Source: Blepharisma stoltei
Lineage: Eukaryota; Ciliophora; Heterotrichea; Heterotrichida; Blepharismidae
Assembly (NCBI GenBank): GCA_914767885.1
Contig: CAJZBQ010000051.1
Location: 914,501 to 978,500 of the forward strand
Length of the DNA: 64,000 nucleotides
Direction: 5' to 3'
Below the pieces are notes generated by a model. It saw nothing but the letters and a program-made list of their open reading frames with translations. It did no database searches and had not been told where the DNA came from. Of the stretch, positions 1 to 11,180 are shown one piece after another. Both the position numbers and the translations under genes were made by a program. Position 1 is the first letter of the stretch; the number at the start of each line of letters is the position of its first letter.

Positions 1-94
1 CGCTGCAATCAGATGAAAAGTTATTGCTTCAATCTTTATCCCAATCAGGATCTCTATACAAATATATTCTATAAAATGCTAATTTCTATTAAAA

Positions 95-844
95 TTATTT
101 TTTAAGTTGATTTTTGCTTGGCCATATAAAAATTAATTTCCCGATCAATGCAACATATCATAATAATATTCCCCACATCCATAAAATCCCAAATACAAAA
201 TTTACTATCAAAACAAATTTTTTATCTCCAAAACTTCTTTTGATATATCCTCTAATTTTGTCATTTAATAATAAAAACGCAATACAAAATCCCATAATAT
301 TCCCATGAATGACTTGAAAATAGAAATGAACTCCGACATAAACTCTATCAAAATCTACCAAAACTATAATAATAGCTCCAATTGAAACAGCAAGCGCTTT
401 TTCTTTATTATTTTTCACAAATTCTCCAGCAAAATATCCTACAACAGCTGCAACCATAAGTGCGTGTCCTGAAGGAGCTCCCCAGCCTCTTCCACAAATA
501 ATCCCTTCGACGTCAGAGTTTCACCAAAAAGGCCTCGGATGCGAATAATGCATTTTCATAATATCGCTCATTCACAAAGCCAGCACTTCAGAAATAATTG
601 CAAACGTGCCTATTTTATGGTCAATAGATGTATAACAAAACATTCCAGAAATAAGTAAAATATACATAGAGTAGGTAGAAATAATTTTAAAAATCTCGTT
701 TGTGCTGCTTCTATTATTAGACTGAATTAAGGTAGTAAAATCAGCGCCGGAATTTTGCAATTTTTCTGTAAGTGTAGCTTCTATAATGCAACAAATAAGT
801 GCCAGCACACACAAGACGGCTGGCAGGATATTTTGTAATATCAT
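95..844 (-). CDS. PAP2 / glucose-6-phosphatase-like membrane phosphatase
   Basis: Single 249-residue reading frame once TGA is read as Trp (three internal TGA codons near the middle and C-terminus). The PAP2-type active-site motifs appear in order: KMHYSHPRPFW (KxxxxxxRP type), GAPSGHALMV (PSGH), and RVYVGVHFYFQVIHG (SRxxxxxHxxxD type, relaxed). Hydrophobic segments at the N-terminus and between the motifs indicate a multipass membrane protein. Known members dephosphorylate lipid phosphates or glucose-6-phosphate at ER or other membranes; the spacing and the long stretch after PSGH favour the glucose-6-phosphatase-like branch, which is inference. Start is the ATG at 844; stop is TAA at 95-97. 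No IES. Confidence 0.75.
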
Positions 845-907
845 ATATTTATTATTGATTTATTTGCTAAATTTTGCTCATATTTTCGCTGTTAATTAAT
901 AAAAAGA

Positions 908-2992
908 ATGGTCAAAGCTCAAATTGTGAGAAATAAAAACATTCGTTTTGATCCTCTGAAGACTGAGATCCCTGTGAGTAGGAAGGGATTGAAAGGATAC
1001 GTAATTCATATTTAGCTGCGAAGCTCGTCTGTGAGAGAAAGGGAAATTGGGTGCATAGCTGTTGCAAACATTAAAAAAACCCATGATATGAAAATTATCA
1101 AGCTTATAGTCGAAAAAATTTCTGACAGCTGCCTATTTGTTAAGCTTGCTGCCTTGCAGGCAGCAATTTCCTTATCGCAAGAACATTCCGACGATTTTTT
1201 GCGGTTGGGAGTGCTAAATTTAATTGATCCTATACTAAGCCAGCATTTCTTAGCGGATTCAAAAATGCCAAGTTCCAAACAAGAAAGAAAATTAATCATT
1301 TCAATTGTACAGAATTCTTTATATTTACTGGAGTCTCTCTGCCAAGTAAACTTGGCTTTTTTTGACTCTTTTCAAGACTCTCCAATTATTCCGCGATGCT
1401 TAGAAGTTGTCTTAGCAAAAAATAAAAACTACATGGTCCCGTGCTTAGAGCTTTTAAATACTTTTGCTGAAGAAAATGAGCAAGCTTTTGAATTAATTGA
1501 AGACAATTTTGAAGAATTATACCAGCTAACTACCTACGATGATTTAACTCGAGATGTTAAAATGAACATTATTTTGCTAATATCAAGCGTTTGTATACCA
1601 AGCAAACAAAAGCAAATGATAGGAGAATACGTCATATTTCCATGCTGGCAAAATTTAGTATTCAATCCTTACAGCGAATTAGTCAATGAAGTTATATGTC
1701 TATTTTAAGATAATAAATACAAAAATTCAATAGTTTTAGGATATAATAAATTTTTAGCTATCAAGCACAAAGTCTATATAGATAAGAATACCTTCACTTA
1801 ATAAAAAATCAAAAAACAGTTATTTTGACGCTTGAAAAAGCTGTGTAAAAGCCCAAGAAATTACGCTGAAGATTATAACTAATTTGCTAGCTGTCGAAAA
1901 CGAGGAAACTCCAATTGGGAGCTATTTTATAAATAATAGCATGGTAAACGATATAGTGAGAATTGCTAGTGGGTTATTAGAAGATGTTGATATCGGCTTT
2001 GAAGCGTTTCCTGATATTTTATGCTCTGTTTTTGAGCTTCAATGCGCAGCCTTTTATTGTCTACAAAATTTAATAATCAATACTGATTATCTGATCCGTG
2101 TCGTCAGGCCAAAAGACTTTTGGGAATTTTTATTTAATCAGATAAGGAAAATATCATGCATTTTTCAAGAACAAACTGATTGGAAAGAAACTGCAGAAGA
2201 GCTTTTAGACACAATTATCAAAGTTTTGCTTTGTTTCAGCAAAAAATATGGGAATTTAATTGTAAGATTTATTTAGACTGGCAAAAATTATTATGTATCA
2301 GAACTTTGCAATCTAATAGCTCATCTCCCTGGCTTGCTACCTTGCAGCTTGATAGGCACTTTAACGATATGTGCAAATGAATAAAATTTGCTGACCATAA
2401 GTGGGTAAGCCCACTAGCCATTGCTCACCTTGGCTCCAAAATGGCCCATTTAACTCCGATCTGAACTAACTGTCCAAGAGGTCAGCTTCTAGATCAAGTT
2501 CGCCTCTAAGAGATCCCCAATGGTCCTAATGAGAGAAAACAATATGACATGCAAAGCATGTCAAGCCAATTTTGCAGAGAGAGGAACCTTCCAGGAGAGG
2601 CCTACTTCAAAAAAGGGACAGAGAGTGAGTCCTACCTGCTACCTCGGAGACTAATCTTCGTCAACATCACCATTTTATTACTATGTGCACATGAAGGAAT
2701 TACTTCAGATCAAGCAAGAATAATTTTTAATGCATTATTTTTATGCACAGTAAATGAAGATTTCACAACAATTATTGAAGTAATGAATCTTATGTATGAC
2801 GTTTTTGATGACGAAAGATTTGATAATGTATTGACTGAGCTGAGGATATTGCAAATGATGAAAGTTGGCTTAGAAATGCTGCGCATAAGAACAAGCAAAA
2901 TTATAGATAAAGATTTGAGAGCAAGGGGAGAGGAAGCAGTTGAAAATTCTGTTGCCTTTATTAAATATAAAGAGTTGCATGGAGTTAACTAG
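908..2992 (+). CDS. SYO1/HEATR3-like HEAT-repeat protein (interrupted by IESs)
   Basis: The first exon encodes a basic N-terminus (MVKAQIVRNKN...), followed by HEAT/ARM helices with DLxL-type repeats. A middle block reads SYFDAWKSCVKAQEITLKII, which resembles the conserved A-Q-LTLEIITNL region of HEATR3/SYO1, the symportin that carries ribosomal proteins uL18/uL5 to the nucleus. Two 15-nt introns (1001-1015, 2262-2276), one unresolved IES near 1.70-1.80 kb and a 300-bp retroelement-like insert at 2.38-2.68 kb must be removed. Removing the last restores TICAHEGITSDQ in frame. Start ATG 908, stop TAG 2990. Family assignment is from motif recollection, so moderate. Confidence 0.65.
1001..1015 (+). 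other. 15-nt intron
   Basis: GTAATTCATATTTAG; removal joins KGY to LRSSSV and opens the frame of the SYO1-like gene. Fifteen-nt introns are typical of heterotrich ciliates. Confidence 0.85.
1703..1800 (+). other. IES in SYO1-like gene (approximate)
   Basis: The frame stops at TAA 1706-1708 and resumes before SYFDAWKSCVKAQ near 1820. The stretch between is very AT-rich with several TA pairs. The exact pointer could not be settled; candidates include an ATA repeat. Its length must leave remainder 1 on division by 3 for the rest of the gene to stay in frame. Confidence 0.55.
2262..2276 (+). other. 15-nt intron
   Basis: GTAAGATTTATTTAG, starting exactly at a codon boundary; removal extends the SYO1-like protein through TGKNYYVSELCNLIAHLPG. 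Confidence 0.9.
2382..2681 (+). mobile_element. Retroelement-like insert R1a inside the SYO1-like gene
   Basis: A 300-bp body, clearly GC-richer than its surroundings, flanked by 14-bp direct repeats TATGTGCAAATGAA (2368-2381) and TATGTGCACATGAA (2682-2695) with one mismatch. It ends with ACATCACCATTTTATTAC and contains GGCCTACTTCAAAAAAGG, shared with the insert at 7.5 kb. It has no convincing protein of its own. Excision with one repeat copy restores the host frame. The repeat contains TA. Confidence 0.85.
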
Positions 2993-3175
2993 TAACGAAC
3001 TTTTACTGTATTAGCTTTTATTTATAATATATTTTTGCTCGACTAATTTCTTATGTTTTTTTCTGTCTTATTTAGGATTTGATTTTTAACAAAATTCTTG
3101 AAAATCAATAATTAAAACTTAGACATATATAAATTATTTTTAAAATTAAATATATCAATACCTATTAAATTATCT

Positions 3176-4711
3176 TTACTGTCCTATGGTCACTCCCATT
3201 CCGAATTTTTGATCATTTTTGGCTAAATCTGCATCAGCTGAGAAGCTCACTCTTAAAATAGGGTTAATCACTTGAGTGATTGACATCGAAAGTTTTCCAG
3301 ACCCTGTTATTTGAGCAGGCATATATTTTTTCCTCTGCAAAATTTCCTCTTGAAGATATTCCTCAGGGCTATTTTGGCCTAAATTTCTTCCTTGTCAGAC
3401 ACTCAGTCGAAAAATAATGCTTTTGCCTATTAATTGCCTAAATAATCCCTCCAAATAGTTCCAAGGAAAATCTACAAAAAGAAATCCGATCCAAAATTGT
3501 CCTATTTTTTGAGCATTAAGTTTCGCTCTTGAAAATCTCACTCCGATTCCACCTGAAAACTCATATTTTCTTTCCATATTCATATTGCTGATCTCAGTGG
3601 TATAAGTAACATTTGGGCTAGCCTTTATAACAGCTCCGAAGTTAGATGATTGAAAAGGAGCATAATGCTGAAAATAATATAATTATAAAATCTAAATAGT
3701 ACATTATTAAAAAAGATCGTCTAAAAAACACAATTTATATAAATAAGCATATATGATGCTGGACCCCAAGTAAATTTCCCTCCGTAACTGAAATCGATAG
3801 ACTGACGAGGCTTTGTCATAGTCGAAACTTCAAATCCTAATTGAAGATTTTTATGTAAGCTCTGCATGTAATTATAAGAGAACTGGTCTCCTTTAATTCC
3901 AAGCTTGACCCCAGCTACGTAGTCTTCTCCTTGCTTTTCAGCTTCTAGAAGCACTTGAGACTCATTTATATTAGATGAAGCATATTGAGCTTGTAATCGG
4001 TATTCCATATAAGGTATTGCCTTAAATATTATTAATTATCTGCCAGACTAAATTAGAAGTGTATACAATACTGAAAAAAATAATGATTAGGATCTGGGAT
4101 ATTTATAATGAACAATATATCATAATTTCCTTTTGTTATAAATCTTATGTCTTGCCTTCCAGTTCCAGGAGATACTTTAGCAATGGCTCTATGCCATTTG
4201 ATTGGGATTTTTGCTAGTGAGGCATTTCTTCGTTAGACATTTGCTCAGAACAACAGTCAAATTTGATCACGACCAAAAATTCTTGAGAAAAAAGCATGCA
4301 CCCTTTAGCAACCATAACTGGGTTTGGTGTGACCATATCATAAGGATTAGTCATCTGGCCTCCAACAAACATAAAATTCGCTTCATAATTGCCTCCTTGG
4401 CCATTTGGCAGCACCACTGTGTTTTGGATTTGCAGATGCTGAGAAAGGCCAACAGCCACGTCTACCTTGACACCGTCTATTGACTCGACCATGGTGGCAA
4501 TTTTAAGAGGCTGCATCAAGGCTTCAAAACTTGAAGGGCGCAATGGGTGCTTACGCTGTTGTTCAATAAGGGCAGGGTTATCACTTTCATCTAAAATGAT
4601 AGGCTCTTCAGCGTCCTTTTTAGTGCTGTCTGAAGGAGTCGGTTCAGGCTCTGGAGTGCTGCAGTTTGAGTAAAATAAAAGGTCTTTAAGTTTACCGAAG
4701 TGCCCAGACAT
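3176..4711 (-). CDS. TOM40 mitochondrial import pore (with IESs)
   Basis: N-terminal acidic/proline linker, then the porin-like barrel. DGVKVDVAVGLSQHLQIQN matches the first strands of eukaryotic Tom40 (GVK...GLS.H.Q..H), and the C-terminus reads KFGMGVTIGQ like the Tom40 beta-signal end. The product forms the outer-membrane protein-conducting channel. TGA Trp at about 3394. Two IESs (3665-3753, 4012-4124) are resolved; removing them joins GPASY to APFQSSNFG and TKGNY to MEYRLQAQYA. A third frame change between 4214 and 4310 remains unresolved: the frame around NASLAKIPIKWHRAIAKVSP is offset from the upstream exon, so another IES or an error lies there. Start ATG 4711; stop TAA 3176-3178. Confidence 0.8.
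3665..3753 (-). other. IES, 89 bp, pointer TAT
   Basis: Flanked by ATA/TAT repeats at 3662-3664 and 3751-3753. Removal joins TOM40 residues GPASY|APFQSS in frame; reading through hits TAG at once. Confidence 0.85.
4012..4124 (-). other. IES, 113 bp, pointer TAT
   Basis: Repeat copies at 4009-4011 and 4122-4124. Removal joins FITKGNY to MEYRLQAQYASS in frame in TOM40. Confidence 0.8.
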
Positions 4712-4988
4712 TTTATACCGCAGAATAAAATTGATTAAAATTTAGCATAAAATTAAGCTGGCCTATAAATTTCAACAAAATACATTAAATTTTATTAAAA
4801 GGCTAAAAAATTATATTTTTAGGACTTTAAACTTGCTATTTTGGATATACCAATATAAAACTTGATAATTTTTTCTTGTTTAGACATAGACAATTAAAAG
4901 TAATCCAGGGATTTGAGTAAAATAATATTTAATCATAATTTAGATGCAAAAAATGTTTTTAATCACATAATTTTATTTATAAAGGTAA

Positions 4989-6670
4989 ATGGAGAGTAAT
5001 ACTTATGAAAACTATCAAAAATTGAAACAGATGCTCATAGAAGCTGATCAACAAGTTCTTAACACTCCACAGCCTAGTACTCTTGAACTTAAAGCTAGCC
5101 AAAACTTCAATCTTTTGAAGCTTGATTTTTCTTTACAATTCACAACTGACGACATGCTTGATTATTGAAACATCATCGATTCTGTCAAAAATACCAAGCT
5201 TTTCCAAGTCCTTAAGCTTATGCCAAAAGGGGCTCTGCATCATTTACACATTGGCGGGATTTTAACACCAGAAGATTTCTTATCATTATTAAAAAATGAC
5301 TCTGATGTCCATGTAAATCTCGTTGAAAATAGAATTTATTTTTCCCCAATTTTTAAAGAAAATTTTATTCCAGTTAAAGAATTTTTGGCTTGTGAGAGCA
5401 ATGAAAGCATTATACTTGATGCTATGAGAATGACAAGAGAAAAGTCAGTTGGGACGCCAGATCAGAGATGATTGAATTTTGAACAAATTTTTATATGCTA
5501 ATAGCTATGATTAAATTATAGCTTTTAAGATGAATTTAAAGATAAAAATGTTTGTATTATAGCTTATTTTTGTAGATAATACAGTTTAAGACTATTGCAT
5601 TACAATGATAACTGGATCATTTTATATTATATAAGCATAATTTGAAAAGAAATAATTTTAATATACGGTCTGTTTAAAGCTTATGCGCTTATTTAAAATA
5701 AATGCTATATCTACTAGTGCTGTATTCGGCGAAAAAAGAATATGAGAAAACTATTTATCACTAGGATTATCACAATTATATGAAGAAAATCTTCAAAGGG
5801 TTGAATTTCGAAGTATGATAGGAATTGGCGAGATGACAGACGGAGATAAATTCATAACAATTGAGGAAGAAATCGCTAATTTACAAAAAATTACTGACGA
5901 TTTTTCCAGAGAGCATCCTGATTTTTCTTGTGGACTTATTTTGACTGCTCACAAATTATTTCCAAAAGAAAAAACTATTAATGAGGCTAAAAAAGTCTTT
6001 GAATTCCATACAGAAAAACCTGAATTTGTATTAGGATTTGACATTGTAGGTGAGGAAGATAAGTATAACCCAGATGAAGAGATATACGCAAGCATTTATC
6101 AATTAAAGCATGAAACTAATAGGGATTGTCCTATGTTTTTCCATTCTGGAGAAGTTATTAGCAAAAATGCTCCATCGCTTTATGATGTTATACCAAACAA
6201 TAATATATATTTTCAGAAATTGCTATATTAAAATGCTATGAAATTATAATATTTTTCTTATTAAAAGGGATATTTTGCTAGACACACAAAGGATAGGCCA
6301 TGGTATTGATTTAATTAAGTACCCAAGTTTAATAGAAATTGTGAAAAACAAAAAAATCACCATTGAAGTTTGCCCTATCAGTAATATGGTCCTTGGCTAT
6401 GTAAGAGACTTAAGATCACACCCAGCACTAGCATATTTTTATAATGGAATACAAATTTCTATAAGTTCTGATGTTCCTGGACTTTTTGGGTACAAAGGAG
6501 TTACCCATGACTGGCTCTGAATATGCATGCTCTGGAATATTGATTTAATGCAAATCAAAAAAATAGCTGAAAACAGTATTGACGGGTGCACAGAGCCAGT
6601 CAGAACAAGAAGAGTGTGGCAAGAAAAATGGGAAGAATTTATTACATATTTAGCAGATTTAGATATTTAA
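4989..6670 (+). CDS. ADA2/ADGF-like adenosine deaminase, tandem copy 1 (2 IESs)
   Basis: After removal of two IESs, 461 residues aligning end to end with the intact third copy at 8.95 kb. Metal/active-site motifs are MPKGALHHLHIGG (HxH), FHSGEVI, RIGHGIDLIK, VCPISNMVLGYV and SSDVPGLFGYKGVTHDW. Family members convert adenosine to inosine. The SSDDP motif of the sister copies reads SSDVP here, so one metal-site Asp is replaced by Val; this may lower or abolish activity. Three TGA codons fall at Trp positions conserved in the sister copies (DYW, RW, DWLW). No signal peptide is visible, unlike secreted animal ADA2. Confidence 0.85.
5497..5710 (+). other. IES, 214 bp, pointer ATAT
   Basis: ATAT at 5493-5496 and 5707-5710. 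Removal joins FEQIF to ISTSAVFGEKRIWENY, matching the sister gene in frame. Confidence 0.9.
6192..6273 (+). other. IES, 82 bp, pointer TAT
   Basis: TAT at 6189-6191 and 6271-6273. Removal joins YDV to ILLDTQRIGHGI, restoring the conserved RIGHG motif. Confidence 0.9.
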
Positions 6671-6700
6671 TGATAAATAAGTTAGGCTTATTATTGCATT

Positions 6701-8725
6701 ATGGAGGAATACTTCAGGCTAAGAAATGACCTTATCCGCAGTGATTCTACTTCACTCGGCTTAAGCCAGCCAAGTGAGCTTGAAGCTCTTGCAAGCTCAA
6801 AGCTAAATCTTCTCAGAGAAGAATTTTCATCAAGATTTTCAATTGATGATATGCTTGATTTCTGGGGAATAAAAGACAGGGTTATAAGTACAAGACTATT
6901 CCAGACACTTAAAAAAATGCCTAAAGGGGCTGTCCTTCATTTACATTATGGTGGAACTTTGCCTGCTACTGAAGTGCTGCCTCTATTAAAGCATGATCCA
7001 CAAATTTATATAAAAATAGAAGGTGGCCAAATCACTACATATGGAAGTTATCAAGAAAATGCAACCCAATTATCAGAATTTTTATCAAATCCAGATAATG
7101 AGCAACTATTTGTTACAGCGATAGAAATGAATCGTGAAAAATCGTTTGGGCTTCCAAGCCAAAGATGGACACATTTTGAAGGGATTTTTACAGCTACGCT
7201 TCTTTATACATATACTGAAAAAAGAATTTATGAAAAATATTTACTCCCATGCAGCAAGCGAGGAAAAATCAATCGAAAAAGCTCCTAATTTTTCGAGAAA
7301 AAAATTTCTTTTTGAGCGAATATAAAATTGGCTTATAGAGGGAAATTAGAAATTTTCTTCACAAAATTTTATGAAGAAAATATTCAAAGAATCGAATATC
7401 GCCACATGCCATTTGCGATGAAAGACCTTGGACGGACAATTTTTATTGATGAAGAAATGGATTTTATTAAAAAGCCAAGTAAGATTAGATTATAAGTTTA
7501 TAATCGGATAGACTACGGGCCTATCTAACTGACGCAACCCCACCTAACCTAAAGATTAGCTCCCTAGGTTAGAGCCGCCTCTTGTGGATTCCCCGTTAGT
7601 CATTTGGAAGGGAAGGGGGAGAAATAATCGGCAGGCATCCTCAAACCCGAAGGCTTACTTCAAAAAGTGACTGAGGCCTACTTCAAAAAGAGACGAAGGC
7701 ACTATTTTCAGCTTCATCAGGATGGTCCTACTGCTCAATAAGGAGTGTGTCTCGATGCCTATCTTCCATCGAGGCCACCATTTTATTTCTTGGATTTCCT
7801 TAAAGGACTCTGTGATAAATTTTCATCAGCCCATCCTGATTTTTCTTCTGGAACAATATTATCTACACACAAAGCATTTTCCAAAGAAAGAATTATATCA
7901 GAAGGTGAAGAAATTTATAGGCTTCATTTAAAATACCCCAGATTTGTATATTTATAAATCTGAATTTATATAAATTTTCATACAAATTCTCCTTGATTAT
8001 CAATGAGAAAGAAAAGTATACTAGGATTTGATATTCTTGGAGAAGAAGAAACATATAAAGAAGACGAAGAAATCTATGCGGCCATTCATGTAATAAGACA
8101 AAAAGCAAAGGAAAGCGGGAACGATTTTCCTATGTACATTCATGCTGGAGAAGTAGTAAGTAAGCCAGCGCCAATAATCTATGATGCTTTTGCTTTGGAA
8201 ACAAAAAGATTAGCCCATGGAATTTCACTTATAAAGCACCCTCATTTGATGGAAATTGCAAAGGAAAAAAAGATTACTATTGAAGTGGGTATAATTTTTT
8301 TTTTTTATTATTTTATGGTCTTCGTCCATCATCTGGACCAACATCGGGTATAATTATTTTAATTAAAAAATAATAGGTTAATATATTAAAATGCATAGGT
8401 TTAAATCTCCTTTTCTATTGAAGCCTGCCCAATTAGTAATATGCTGCTTGGATATGTAAGAGATCCCAGAATCCATCCAGCCTTAGCTTATTTGTTTCAA
8501 GGGCTACCAGTGACTATTAGTTCTGATGACCCTGGATTGTTTGGATATTGTGGAGTAACACATGACTGGGTTTGGATATATGTGCTGTGGGGTATAGATT
8601 TAATGCATCTAAAGAAGCTTGTGGAATATAGTATTGATGGATGCACTGAGCCTGAAGAAGTGAGACGAGCTTGGGAGCCTAAATGGCAGGAATTTATTCA
8701 ATATTTAGCTAATTTAGAAATATAG
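6701..8725 (+). CDS. ADA2/ADGF-like adenosine deaminase, tandem copy 2 (4 inserts)
   Basis: Four inserts, one a retroelement, split this copy. With all removed it is 458 residues and divisible by three, co-linear with copies 1 and 3. Motifs: MPKGAVLHLHYGG, IHAGEVV, RLAHGISLIKHP, ACPISNMLLGYV, SSDDPGLFGYCGVTHDWVW. RLAHG replaces the usual RIGHG, so a Gly before the catalytic His is Ala. Starts 31 bp after the stop of copy 1 and ends 226 bp before copy 3, a head-to-tail array. No insert site is shared with the other two copies. Confidence 0.85.
7244..7348 (+). other. IES, 105 bp, pointer TTA
   Basis: TTA at 7241-7243 and 7346-7348. Removal gives EKYLEIFFTKFYEENIQRIE, aligning with the sister genes. 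Confidence 0.9.
7472..7790 (+). mobile_element. Retroelement-like insert R1b inside deaminase copy 2
   Basis: About 319 bp, GC-rich, flanked by diverged 14-bp repeats TGGATTTTATTAAA (7458-7471) and TGGATTTCCTTAAA (7791-7804). It shares GGCCTACTTCAAAAAG and the terminal GCCACCATTTTATTT with R1a, in the same orientation. Excision joins EEMDFIK to GLCDKFSSAHPDF. Short ORFs inside it are not credible genes. Confidence 0.85.
7949..8020 (+). other. IES, 72 bp, pointer TA
   Basis: TA at 7947-7948 and 8019-8020. Removal joins YPRFV to LGFDILGEEE, as in copies 1 and 3. Confidence 0.85.
8286..8423 (+). other. IES, 138 bp, 9-bp pointer CTATTGAAG
   Basis: The unusually long pointer CTATTGAAG at 8277-8285 and 8415-8423 contains TA. 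Removal restores KITIEACPISNMLLG. The interior carries a T12 tract and repeated GGGTATAATT. Confidence 0.9.
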
Positions 8726-8950
8726 TTAAACTTTTATAAACTGTCTTATAACGATAAGGCCAATAAAAACTATAAGAATTTAAGAGATTTATAGGAAATT
8801 AAAGCAATCTAATAGTACATTAGCTATTTTTACTTCAAAACATATAGGTTTTGATATATAAGATTTAGAAATAATTTATTTTGAAATTGAATAAAAATTC
8901 ACACTAATGGGGCATAAATTTTCTTAGGAAGTTAAACTATTCACACAAAT

Positions 8951-10324
8951 ATGGGAGAATTTTTTCAACAGCGCCAGGAGCTCATAGCACAAGATATCAA
9001 AGATCTAGCCTTAATGAAGCCGACTGAACTAGAAATCCTAGCAAATTTAAAATTAAGCCAAATCAAAGAGCAGTTTTCCACACAATACTCTATTGATGAT
9101 ATGCTTGATTTTTGGTCAATTCGTGATTCAGTCATAAACACGCGTCTTTTCCAGATTTTCAAAAAAATGCCAAAAGGGGCTGTCCTTCACATGCATTACG
9201 GCGGCATGCTCCCTGCAGTTGATGTCTTATCAATCTTGAAAAATGACCCAGAAATTTACATTAAAACTATTGATAATTGTCCATACATTTTTTCAAGCTG
9301 TCAGACCGATTCAATTTCTCTTACACAATACTTAGAAAACCCAGAAAATGAAAAAACTCTTTTAAATGTCTTAGAAACAAATCGTGAAAAATCAGTCGGT
9401 TTGCCCTCAGAATGCTGGTCAAGTTTTATGCAAATTTTTACCTCAACCTTATCAGCATTCTCTGATAATAGAATTTTAGAAAAATACATAGAGCTCGCTT
9501 TTACTCGATTTTACGAAGACAATGTCCAAAGAGTGGAATTTAGACATATGCCTTTTTCGATCCAGGCTACAGAAACTGATGGCTTGCCAAGCGAAAATAT
9601 TGCATTTCTTAAAAACGTATGTGAAAGATTTACCTCAAATCACCCAGATTTCACATCAGGAGCTATTTTATGTACAATTAAGCTGTTTTCGAAGGAAAGA
9701 ATAATTAAGGAAACTGAAGAAATTTATATGCTGCATTTATTGTTTCCTAAGTTTGTATTAGGATTTGATATCCCAGGAGAAGAAGAAAAATATAGAGAAG
9801 ACGAAGATATTTTTGGGGATATTCATAGGATTAGTGAAAATGCTAAAAAAAGCGGAAATCATTGTCCGATCTTTTTGCATGCAGGAGAAGTGGTTAATAA
9901 GCCTGGCCCAACGGTTTATGATGCTTTTGCAATAGGAAGCAAAAGAATTGGGCATGGAATTTCTTTGATAAAACACCCTCAGCTATTAAGGATAGCTAAA
10001 AAAGAAAAAATTACGATAGAGTCTTGTCCGATAAGTAATATGATATTGGGTTATGTGAGAGATCCAAGAGTCCATCCAGCGCTGGCTTATTTGTTCCAAG
10101 GAATCCCAGTGACGATTAGTTCTGATGATCCAGGGTGTTTTGGATATAGTGGAGTCACACATGATTGGGTTTGGATTTATATGCTTTGGGGTATAAACTT
10201 GATGCATGTTAAAAAAATGATTGAAAATAGCATTGATGGATGTACAGAGCCGGAAGAAGTAAGAAGAGTTTGGGAAGGAAAATGACAAGAATTTATCGAA
10301 TATTTAGCTAATCTAGAAATTTAA
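8951..10324 (+). CDS. ADA2/ADGF-like adenosine deaminase, tandem copy 3 (intact)
   Basis: 457 residues without any IES; one TGA Trp near the end (EGKW). Motifs: MPKGAVLHMHYGG (metal HxH), LHAGEVVNKPGP, RIGHGISLIKHP, SCPISNMILGYVRDPRVHP, TISSDDPGCFGYSGVTHDW. All expected metal and catalytic residues are present, so this is the best candidate for the active enzyme of the array. It serves as the internal reference that proves the IES boundaries in copies 1 and 2. Purine salvage or extracellular adenosine control is the family role; no secretion signal is seen. Confidence 0.9.
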
Positions 10325-10422
10325 GCTCAAAATTGCGTCTATTTTATTATCATTATTGATTATCTGAAAAAGAAAGTGTTTCGCTGAGACCTTAATATTG
10401 TAATAAATATGATTTTTATAAT

Positions 10423-11082
10423 TTATGCTTTATTTCTATTATCTGGACAATTTTTTGCCAAATGCCAAACTGATCCACATCTATGGCAACCTCCTCCATT
10501 TGGATAAATTCCCTGCTCTGGCTTTTGTGAGCAGTGGCTAGCAAGGTGACCAGTTCCATTACAATAGAAACAAGTCGCAAATTTGTACCCAGATTCAGTG
10601 CAGTCTTTTGATGTGTGCTTTCTTGATCCACAAGAATAGCAATAAACTTCTCGCTTGTCTAATAGTGGGCAATTTTTAATTATTCTGTTTAAATTGATTA
10701 AATTATTTTTAAGGACAGAAAATGTTTATTTTTTAATAAAATAATCAGTTTATACATGACCATGCTGTTTGCAATTGATACAGGTTAATTTTTCTTGATT
10801 TTTTGGAACGTGCTTTAATTCTTCTTGTTTTTTGTGTTTCATTTCGAGATTTTGTATTTTTTTCTGTTTTTTTGCCTGTCGTCTGGCTATTTCAGCTTTT
10901 ACTACTTCAGGATCTTTTCGCTTGGTTGGGTCTTTTAGAGCTTTATTAAGCTTAGACAGCTGACGATAAATGCGGAGTTTTTTTGATTTTTGTTCAGGAT
11001 CTGATTTTATTTCTTGCAATTGGGTTGTGAGCTCTTCGATGCGGACATTGATTTGTTCTATTGATAAGTGGACTTGACTCAT
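10423..11082 (-). CDS. ZCCHC9-like protein with four CCHC zinc knuckles
   Basis: 195 residues after removal of a 72-bp IES. A lysine-rich coiled-coil N-terminal half is followed by four knuckles: CINCKQHGHVIKNC, CYSCGSRKHTSKDC, CFYCNGTGHLASHC, CHRCGSVWHLAKNC. The order, the GIYPNGGGC linker before the last knuckle and the CGS-H spacing match ZCCHC9, a nucleolar RNA-binding protein. The IES splits the first knuckle exactly between its His and last Cys. Stop TAA 10423-10425. Confidence 0.85.
10683..10754 (-). other. IES, 72 bp, pointer TA
   Basis: TA at 10681-10682 and 10753-10754. Removal completes the first CX2CX4HX4C knuckle (HVIKNC) and the total coding length becomes divisible by three. 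Confidence 0.9.
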
Positions 11083-11180
11083 ATTTATTATGTGATATTT
11101 TAATCTATTAGAATGCTAATGGATTTTCTAAATCCATAAAAATTCACTAAATACCCACGAAATATTTAATCGAAGTTAAC

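Noticed and set aside
2549-2660. Open frame starting MQSMSSQFCRERN
   Set aside because: It lies in the R1a insert and only becomes genic after the right-hand target duplication, where it joins the SYO1-like exon. No sign of a separate gene.
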